In this document: one piece after another, positions 56,015 through 64,000 of the stretch
Position numbering within the stretch: position 1 is the first letter of the stretch
How the letters are laid out: every line of letters begins with the position of its first letter
Assembly (NCBI GenBank): GCA_014529385.2
Contig: CM043942.1
Span: 28,821,469 to 28,885,468, forward strand
Length of the DNA stretch: 64,000 nt
Source of the DNA: Adiantum capillus-veneris
Taxonomy: Eukaryota; Streptophyta; Polypodiopsida; Polypodiales; Pteridaceae
Direction: 5' to 3'
The notes under the pieces: generated by a model
What the model was told of the DNA's origin: nothing
What the model saw: only the letters and a program-made list of their open reading frames with translations
Database searches by the model: none
Made by a program: the position numbers and the translations under genes

Positions 56015-56213
56015 GATTGAGCAATCAAAAAGGAAATACTAGAAATGACGCAAATATTTGGGGCCAATGCATCTAGAAGTGGAACTTTGTCGCTTCTTAT
56101 TGACTCTCCTCTTTTCTCTCTCTCTCTATTCATGTTTAGTTCAATTATTTGCAGTTTTTGTTCGTGTTGCTATTGATTCCTCACTTGGAGTATTCAAGTA
56201 AGTAAGAGTTGTA
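56015..56213 (+). repeat. LTR 3'-end relic
   Basis: A diverged copy of the end of the 37999-type LTR: gaaatactagaaatgacgc (56033), atttggggccaatgcatctag, then cacttggagtattcaagta. No partner is visible. Confidence 0.6.
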
Positions 56214-56909
56214 AAATCATTCAAATTGTACATTCCATCTTGCATATACATTTAGACGATCATAAACTACTTAGAATTATCTCGACTACGAAGAACGTCC
56301 TCAATTACCACTATAAAGGTCATGTACCAAAGTAGCGAAGTTTAGAGTAACCATAAGTTCTTGTGCTACAGGTAATGCACAACAAAAGGTCACTCGGTAT
56401 GTTAGCCACACATCTTCATATAGAATCATCAAAGCACTCATCAACTTTAGGCAACCAATCAAATATGACAAGGTTCTAAAATATTTTTGGCAGGAAAACA
56501 AAAGCAAGGACATCTGATCAAACATCATGAGGACCAACCAACCGTATCATTGAACAACTCTAATCATTAAAACGGAGTATTCGGTAATTTTCCTACCATT
56601 TTCTTGTGTGCTAGGTTCATACAATTGCATGGAATATAAGCCTCAAAGGACTTCCAATGGGTTTTATAGTATTGCAATGGGCTTCACTCAACAACAAACT
56701 CATGGACACCTCTGTACAAATATCACGAGGACCATCCACTATGTCCCATCATTGACATCACCTATTACAGAAATTTCTCTGACATTTCTTATGTCCAAGC
56801 TTCACGCTAATAGATAAATATCGGCCTGCTAGCGACGCTATAGGTGAGTGTGACTGGTAGGACCAGTTGTTTAGCTATCATCAGTTGCACGCACTCGATC
56901 ATCAACGCA
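56214..56909. other. No gene seen
   Basis: AT-rich sequence with only short, unconserved frames (for example 56301-56537 minus, 56608-56817 plus). Confidence 0.5.
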
Positions 56910-57130
56910 CACACGCTGGCGAAATGGTAGAGCACTGGACCTGTGAAGTCGAGGTGGGGGGTTCAAACCTACCGCGTCGACTCCGCGTTGATTTTTTTAG
57001 TCAACCCTTGCTGGCCGGTTGCACTTGATTGCCAACTGGCTTGGGCTACCTCATCACGAAGGCATGAAGGCCGATATATAACCAATGCCAAGCTTCACAA
57101 CCTTATATTCTCAACAACACATTTATAAGT
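56910..57130 (+). repeat. tRNA-derived SINE, His(GTG)-like head
   Basis: A 72-base tRNA-like head (56910-56981) has an A box TGGCGAAATGG (56917-56927), a B box GGTTCAAACC (56960-56969), and an anticodon loop ctgtgaa with GTG at 56943-56945. Only about 4 of 7 acceptor pairs and 2 of 4 D-stem pairs form, so a working tRNA is unlikely. A T-rich stretch and unrelated sequence follow, as in SINEs. Confidence 0.55.
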
Positions 57131-57399
57131 TTTCCCATTTGAAAATCTTGCTTAGTGCAGTACCCAAAGCATGTTCACAACCTCAACAGATCTAGAAGTA
57201 AAAATAGAAATGATAGGTATACAACTCGAACTTAGAGCTGAGTGCACCATGGGTTAGTAGGGATAGTATTTACTAAAATAATGGTGATCCATGTTTCTCT
57301 CCTGGAATGTCGAAGCTAATTCTTAGCCCTACTATCACTTTGAAAATTGAAGGGTTTAAGCTATTTTTTTGGAACTGAAAGGATCTCCACACTTCAACA

Positions 57400-57480
57400 A
57401 ATTAATTAATGGATCATGTAAATATGTACCCAGTATTTACTGGGTACATACTGGGTCCGATGGACTTTCATTAATTAATT
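57400..57480. repeat. Two-tier inverted repeat
   Basis: Outer arms aattaattaatg (57400-57411) and cattaattaatt (57469-57480) enclose perfect inner arms tatgtacccagta (57423-57435) and tactgggtacata (57438-57450) with a 2-base loop. Confidence 0.85.
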
Positions 57481-58278
57481 AGGAGGCAAGATTCCATCTC
57501 CAGTGGAAACTCCAAAAAGAAAAGTTCGATGCCACGTCACCCAACCCTCCCTTGCGAAACGGGATGCCATGGACATATCGACTCTATTCGGGACCATCAC
57601 ACAGGCATGCATCTTCTCCCCTTTGCCCAATCCACCCTTGCTCCACCCATTTCGCTCGATTCCTCCTGAGCTACAAGAGCGAGGCTCTGCCCATTTTCGT
57701 GCAAGCCTTTCACCTCGTTGATAGCCATTAACTCAAGGCCAATCTGTGCATCGTGTCAGGTCCGAACTCAAAGACAAAGACCTCTCCTGTTCTTGCGCAC
57801 CTGCGTAGAGAGAGAGAGAGAGAGAGAGTGTTCTTTTTTGCTCGCTCCGGGAGACGGACGCAACTTCAGCTACCCTCTATCCCGCCCGCTTCTGCCTTTG
57901 CTGTCTCCTGCACAACGTCGTGGCGGCCTTGCCGTGCATTGCAGGACATGCGCCACCGCCTTCATCTCTTTGTCCACGTGCTAACCGTCTGCCTGCTGTT
58001 GGTTTGCTACGCGACAAGACTGTGACGCCCTTCAAGTTTCCCCCTGTGCACGTGCCATTCTCCCCCTTTTCACCCCAATCCAAAATGGAGTATCTCACGA
58101 GATTCCTGCTAATTTGACCTGCTTTCAAAGATTGGAGGCACATACTCCACACTTGTAGGCCCCTCCTCTTCTATCAAAGCCCACCCACGTTTCCCTTTAA
58201 AATAGAACTTTCCCTTTTCTCTTTTTGGTAATAAGGGTGCGACCTTATGCATAGCTTTACCCAACTTGCCCCCACTAG
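57481..58278. other. No supported gene; short (GA)n
   Basis: It contains a (GA)n run at about 57807-57829 and GC-richer sequence. Several short frames on both strands lack any recognisable feature. Confidence 0.5.
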
Positions 58279-58446
58279 CACCTGGTGTATGAGTCTTTAT
58301 GCAAGGATCAAGATGGCTTCGACCCAGAGGTTCAGATTCACGCCAACGATAAACAGGCCAAGTTCAAAGAATTCACCTTTGATGAATTGAAGATGTCCAT
58401 CCGCTGCAACAGAAACTCCCTGATGGTGCAACTTTCAGATGTCTGA
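58279..58446 (+). CDS. Unknown short coding-like segment
   Basis: An open frame of 55 codons with natural-looking composition: VYESLCKDQDGFDPEVQIHA, then FKEFTFDELKMSIRCNRNSL. It starts after a stop at 58276-58278 and has no ATG, so it may be an exon or pseudogene piece. No family recognised. Confidence 0.3.
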   Translation, partial: HLVYESLCKDQDGFDPEVQIHANDKQAKFKEFTFDELKMSIRCNRNSLMVQLSDV

Positions 58447-59040
58447 GGCTTCCTGCGTCATCAGCAAAGTCTGGCACTACCTCGGACCATTGTTTACCGC
58501 CTAAGTTGGAGCACGCAGGTCTCATTGTACCAGCATTGAAAGAAGAGAAGGTAGCACGTCTCCGAGTGACACCGGCCTCAGCAAATGGGAAGCTAATGAA
58601 GCTAAGGCCTATGTCACACTGTGAGGGGCACAAGCAAGCCAAGATTATGTGGCTATGGCAAAAAAAAGTAGATGGCCTTGCCTGTTTTTAGAGGGGCGGC
58701 CTAGCTTGCCCGGCCAACTTTGCAAAGTCACGGCCAACTGCAAAAGCGTGCGCGCGAAGTCAGATAACAGGTCTCGAGCTCTGACAGGCAGGAGTGATGG
58801 CGGGCGCTTCGCCATTTGGCTTAAATCCATTTGATGACAATAGCTTTTTGAATATTTCCAGGTGTGCACACTTCCAAGAAGGAGGCGGACATCGGCCCTA
58901 GTGTGACATAGGCCTAAGGCAACAAGAATGGGCGGAGAATTGCGGGCACAAAACCAAAGGCACATGTAAACATTAGATGTTGAAAAATAATAACTTTATC
59001 ATCAAGGGCGCTTGCAATGATTTCAATAGACCACGTGTGC
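58447..59040. other. No gene seen
   Basis: No recognisable element. The frames are short and unconserved. Confidence 0.5.
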
Positions 59041-59130
59041 TTGCATGATTAGCTCATGAGTCATCATGTTTCCACTCGTGAGGTGATGGGTTCAAATCTT
59101 GAGTTGCTACCCATGCATTGACTTTTTTTA
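59041..59130 (+). repeat. Second tRNA-like SINE head
   Basis: The TTAGCTCATGAGTCA A-box-like segment (59049) and gggttcaaatc B box (59088-59098) have about 38-base spacing, followed by ttgactttttttag, which parallels ttgatttttttag after the first SINE head. Weaker than the copy at 56910. Confidence 0.4.
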
Positions 59131-59311
59131 GGTTGTTCCCCTGCCTCAAGATTTGCGTGCTTCAAACCCTATTGCCGATCCGAGACCTCGTGTTAGGTAG
59201 TGTCGAGGTGACACTGGGTGATCGAGAGGTGATTCTTAGGCAAATCCGGGAGAATCGTATAGTGGTTGCTTTTTATGTAGCCCTAGAGAAGAGGAAAAAG
59301 TAGCTAAAGAA

Positions 59312-59520
59312 GAAGTTGAAGCTTGAACAAAGCATTTGGAGGGACCTCACCCTTCAGTAGATGTTACGAGAGGAACAAATGTAGAAACCCTCCACACCCT
59401 TTAATAGATGTTACGAGAGGAACAAATGTAGAAAGTAACGACAGAAGGAATCAAAGCTTGAAGAAAGGATTTGAAGGGACCTCACCCTTCGATAGATGTT
59501 ACCATAGGAAACAATGTAAA
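59312..59520. repeat. Local tandem repeats
   Basis: tagatgttacgagaggaaca occurs at 59358 and 59405 and, with changes, at 59493. A larger unit starting agcttgaacaaagcatttgg repeats at an offset of 135 bp. Confidence 0.75.
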
Positions 59521-61608
59521 AAGAGATCTAGGATCTCATGGCTCAATTGCAAAAAGTAAAAGAAGATATCAAGGGCAAAGGGCTTCCCATTAAAGATGAA
59601 CTCACATAGAATTAACCTCAATTCTCTAGAACTTGATATTCCTACACTAGAAGATATAGTGGAGGCAGGAGAAAAGCCACTCACACAAGTTGATGCTAGT
59701 ACCGGGCGCAATTGTCATTACCTTAAGCATTGAGGTTGAAAAGGAACTCCAGCAGGCCATACTTAGAGAAGAAGATGAATAGTGGAAAGAAATCATGGAA
59801 TGGGAGGACAATGTGCCACAATCTGTTGATGTCACCATGATCATTCTTAACAGATAGAGCACTCTCGGCATTCAAGGTCACGTCCCTTTCCACTTATGTA
59901 TCTAGGAGTCAAAGAGAATCCACTAAAGGATCATCAAGATGAGAAGATGGTTAGAGGATTCCACAAAGGAAATAGAGCCTACATGGAGGATAAGATGGAT
60001 CTAGGATCATCCATGGTATTACATTTTTTTTATCTAATGCACTAGCAGAGATCTGACAAGATCCACTATTTTTCTCAACTCCTTGAGTTTGGAGCTAGTA
60101 CTCACATCAAAAACTAATCAAGACAAGAACCACATGGTTAAAGTACCCTTAACAAAAAAAACATAAAGACGGGGCATTGAACAAAGATTCTATGGTGAAA
60201 ACCCTTATGGGCACCATACAAACCTCTAAGAGGATCCCAACCTTGCGTGCACCATGCAGGTAAAGATAGCCTAAACGCTTCTCGCATGCTTAGATCAAGA
60301 TTTAGGTGTTAGATTGATAAACCATCAGTTGCATAGGATAGCTCTCTTCATCCCTAAGTCGTAGGGTTCTTAAATGATGATTTTGACGTGTCAAAATTAG
60401 GGTTAGAGTCCAATATTGTTTTTTGTGACTGCATGCTATTTTGATGTTTTGAGACCATAAATTTGGCCTTCTTAGTTCTCTTAGTCATTCCTACAAGTTT
60501 GGATGCATTTGGATATCATTTGACCATTGAATACGTAGAGATTGACTAGCGGTCCAGAGCTAACCTTTGGTGATTTGGGATCACTTGAGTGATAATATGG
60601 ATTGTAGCTTGCATTGATATTATTTTTCAAGTATCGACACATCCTTGTTGCCTACATGCCCTAGTAGGGTCCACTACGCACCTCGTATTGAAAATTAATG
60701 TGAGGTTCTCACTAATTTTATAGTAAGAATAGAGTGGGTTGGGAAACCCTTCAACACCCAGTGTGCTTCATTCACCTTGCATTCCAAGACATATCCTCTC
60801 ATATCTTTGGGTTTCAATGAAGGTATTGCAAGTGTGTCATCTTCCAAAAAAATTTATAACCTTAGCCAACCAATATGCCTATTGTGTCTTGAGTTTTTGT
60901 TGTACTTTGGACGGTGTGAAGAGTCATCCTCCACATCTATCACCTCTACATTCTTCCTCTTTCACCTTATGGTTGCCTTATCACCTAGCAATAGTAGAGG
61001 AGACCTATAGCATGGAGTGTGCTTAGTGCCCTCATTTGACAGCCCATATACCTATGTAGGTGTGCTAGACAATCTCTCTTTGAGTTTATCCAATGGTGGC
61101 CCCTTGCCAATGTGCTTCCCTTGAGCATAAGAAATAGCCTTTGTTCTCTATAGGGGATCATTTTGGATGTAATTGGTACATGCAATGTAAAAAGATATCC
61201 TTTGTTGAAACCCCTCCCTTGCTAGCCAACTACCATCCTTTCCTTTGGCCAAATTTGTTTGTGAAGTGTTGGGGTTATCTAGACTTTTCTTGATTGTAGT
61301 CATGACATTACCCTGATGGGAAATCCAAATTTCCCATCAGTGAAGCCAAGAATTTATGCTAATAATGTTCTTATCCATGCAGTTTTCATTCCACCACCAT
61401 TGCCGAATCAACCCAGCTCTATTGCAACCACCTCCTTTGAGACCGCTATATGCCACCTTTTTCACATCTCTTTGTGTGTTGCTTGGGAGAATGACACTAT
61501 ATACTTGGTTCTACCATGCTTTTCTTCCAATGGAATAGGCAAGAACACTCTCTGCCTTCCATGATTTTCTCTTGTTCTCATTATAGGTGTGCCTCCCATC
61601 ATTCCATT
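59521..61608. other. No supported gene
   Basis: Long stretch with only short frames. The one clear structure is a hairpin, gatgggaaat-ccaa-atttcccatc, at 61315-61338. Confidence 0.5.
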
Positions 61609-61786
61609 TGAAGAGTGTGCATGAGGAGTAACAGGGAGAAGAAGAGCGCACACATAGTGTTGGTGGATCTCTAAGTGAGGATTGGAAAACCTCACTACTC
61701 CTTAATGTTTTATATGATCAAAATAATAGATAAGGTTAGTACAGTCAGTGTGATGGGTGTCCAGCCAGTTGGCCTGAATCCTAACA
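61609..61786 (-). repeat. Putative copia 3' LTR
   Basis: In the minus reading it begins TGTTAGGATTCAGGCC, directly after a polypurine tract ccttcaagtgggagat (plus 61787-61802), and may end CTCTTCA at 61609. The length fits the short LTRs of this copia group. Confidence 0.55.
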
Positions 61787-61849
61787 ATCTCCCACTTGAA
61801 GGCCAATGTGACCCAAGTGGCCTATGTACATCTATACAACCATGAAGCA

Positions 61850-64000
61850 TCCAAGAGGCTTCACCCTAAACCCATCGTCTCCATGCAATGTGCAAACTAC
61901 TATGAGGATTAGCTCTTCGTGAGAGAATCTGAAGGGTCGACATCTATAGGAACCTTGACTAGCTCAATGCGCTTGCTGGTTAATATGTCATGTATCACAT
62001 GATAACAAACTTCTATGTGTTTTGACTTGGAGTGAAACACGAGGTTCTTTGCTAGCGCAATTGCACTTTAACTATCATAATGTAACATTGAAGTCTAAAT
62101 AGTGCCAAGATCTCCCACTAGGCGAGCTAACCACACGGCTTCCTTGCTAGCATCAGAAATTGTCACATACTTTGTCTCCGTGGTGGAAGATTATGTACAA
62201 TTTTAGATACATGATCTCCATGATACATCTGTTCCCACAAACAAAAAAGCATAGCCAGACGTGGATCTCCGATTATCTACACAACCCCCATAATCCGCAT
62301 CCGTGGGACCCACAATGGATGCATCACTATTCCCAAAGTGTATGCAATTTTCTACCATACCTTTCAGATATCTCAAGATATGCTTCATTGCTTCTCAGTG
62401 CTTTTTGCAAGGATTTTCCATAAATCTGCTAGCCATCCTTGCTAAGTTTTTCATATGCCTGCATTGGGGTACTCAATGTAGCCTTACCCCCTACATATTA
62501 AAATGTTTCAAGACCTTGCGGATATATGTTTCCTAAGATAAGTCCAGTATTCCACGTTTCCTATCCCTCTTGATACTCATACCAAAAAAGTGACTTGTAT
62601 CTTCCAAATCCTTCATAGAAAATTGTGTGCTAAGTGACTTCTTCAAGGTGGATATCTTGTCTTTAGACTTCCCAGTAATGAGCATATCATTGACATAAAG
62701 TATCAGGATGATAAGTGAACCATCGTTCAACTTTTGGGTATACAAGTAGCGATCTTCCTAGCTCCTTTCATACCTTTGGGACTGTATGTACTTGTCAAAA
62801 TTCATACACCACTGCCTTGAGACTTGTTTTAGGCCATATAATGCCTTATGTAATCTACACACCAGTTTTGACCTCGTAGGCTTTTGAAGTTTGACTTCAA
62901 AACCTTTTGGCTATTTCATGTAGACATCTTCATCAAGATCTCCAAGAACGAAAGTCGTCTTCATGACTATCTGGACAAGTTACATGTCCTCAGTGGCAAC
63001 TAGTCCAAGCACAAGACACAATGTAGTCATCTTGACCATTGGAGAAAAAATCTCATTGAAATCCACACCTTTCTTTTTCTTGAAACCCTTAGCCATTAAA
63101 AATGCATATGTGTGACTTGGGGTCCAACTTCTTTCTAAGCTCTTTAGGTATATGCAAGAATGCCTCACATCCAAACAGACGTTGGGCTTCTTGCTTGTCC
63201 ACATCTTCTACAAAATATTGTAGTTCAACAGTGTACTAGGCGAACTATTGATTATATGCACCGTTGTCATAATAGCCTCTCCCAAAACTCTTGAGGTAAA
63301 TTTACCATAGATAGCATGAAAGTGACCCTCTCTTTAATAAATTATAGTCATTAGCTCAACAAGTACATTCTGCATAGATGTGTATGGCATAGTAAATTGT
63401 CACCGAATTCCTTGTTTGCTTCAGAAATTCTTAAACTTAGTGGAGATGTACTCTTCCCCATTGTCAATGTGCAAAGCCTTCAAATTCTTGCCTGATTGGT
63501 TCTTAACCATAACTAGGAACTTATGGAAGACACTAAAAACTTTGTCTTTCCTCTTTAAGGAGTAGACCCACACCTTTTGAGTAGAGTCATCTATGAAAGT
63601 CAAGAAATATAATGCCCCCCTAGATACTTATGCGGCATAGGCTCGCATAGATTGCTATGCGTTAAATCTAGAAGATTCTCTAAATTTTTATCCAATGGAA
63701 AAATGGTAAGCCTAGTCTATTTCTTGTATATGCAATGCTCACATGAACTAAAATCGGAATAGTTTAGCACAAGGATATAGCCAAAACGCTATAATTGCTT
63801 CGTTCCCTTCTCACTCATATGACCAAGCCAGCTATGCCACAACTCAGTAGAAGGCACTTTGATTAAGATAGATTTCTCTTTCACAAGAGACATACAAAGA
63901 ATATAATGAGCCAAACTTTTGACCTTTGAGCATGACCAAGTTACCTTTTTTGATAATCCAGGAACCATCGCCAAACAGTGTAGTGTATCCAAGATCATCA
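61850..64000 (-). pseudogene. Copia pol, truncated by the window and internally deleted
   Basis: Minus-strand order from the right edge: gag-pre-integrase (LWHSWLGHMSEKG), integrase core (MTFIDDSTQKVWVYSLKRK, LHIDNGEEYIS), then a jump near 63110 from a KPNV..LDV integrase-end segment directly into RT (FLMAKGFKKKKGVDFNEIF), RT palm (LILYVNDMLITGKS) and RNase H (GPTDADYGGCVDNRRSTSGYA). Lesions: YVDD has become YVND, about 0.9 kb between integrase and RT is missing, and many stops are present. 5' end and gag lie outside the window. Confidence 0.82.

Noticed and set aside
56910-56981. Functional tRNA-His
   Set aside because: The anticodon loop is right, but acceptor and D stems are poorly paired and the sequence continues into a SINE-like tail.
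57503-58117. Overlapping short frames near a GA run as a host gene
   Set aside because: Several frames compete on both strands with no start context, domain or splice pattern that favours one.

Overview
The window looks like intergenic heterochromatin of a large, repeat-dense land-plant nuclear genome. A fern or other seed-free plant is my best guess. This is inference from the style of the single PLS-type PPR gene, from the mix of Ty3/gypsy, Ty1/copia, LINE, hAT and LARD-like elements, and from very long GA/CT microsatellites. There is no bacterial-style gene organisation. Only one intact host-type gene is supported: a 704-codon, intron-free pentatricopeptide-repeat (PPR) gene on the minus strand at 19710-21824. 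Almost everything else is transposable-element (TE) DNA in various stages of decay.

Layout. 1-2830: end of a gypsy pol (integrase) and a possible LTR. 3003-4447: a kinase-like pseudogene fragment, a triplicated GA-repeat block and a LINE reverse-transcriptase fragment. 4465-9735: a minus-strand copia element with nearly intact integrase and RT-RNase H reading frames and a tandemly duplicated 3' LTR. 9735-10560: degenerate CTTAGGG-type repeats and CT tracts. 11259-14685: a decayed plus-strand copia bounded by two short LTRs with a clear PBS. 16505-18975: an old copy of a non-autonomous LTR element (LARD-like). 19193-22958: the PPR gene bracketed by copies of a ~240 bp repeat. 23236-25083: a minus-strand chromovirus-type gypsy fragment. 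25064-32055: a plus-strand coiled-coil ORF, its LTR, and a second truncated LTR split by an hAT transposon (28117-31798) with an exact 8-bp target-site duplication (TSD) and a five-exon transposase.

32056-55445 can be read as one minus-strand LINE broken up by later insertions: a solo LTR (32129-32676), a LARD-like element (33387-36255), a gypsy element (37999-44870) that itself carries a solo LTR (38392-39575), a 660-bp hAT MITE (45001-45660), and an LTR-rich block (46246-54241) in which a whole LTR element (48294-53445) sits inside another LTR of the same superfamily. Several junctions are confirmed by TSDs and by continuity of the LINE reading frame across the insertion.

55446-64000: an hAT fragment, an LTR relic, tRNA-like SINE heads, a nested hairpin, low-information DNA, and at the right edge a deleted minus-strand copia that runs out of the window.

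The genes do not form a pathway. The interest lies in the insertion history, an unidentified ORF in the LARD-like family, hAT termini with subterminal CGTAC motifs, and microsatellites that sit at equivalent positions inside homologous LTRs. All family calls come from reading motifs by eye. No database search was run.
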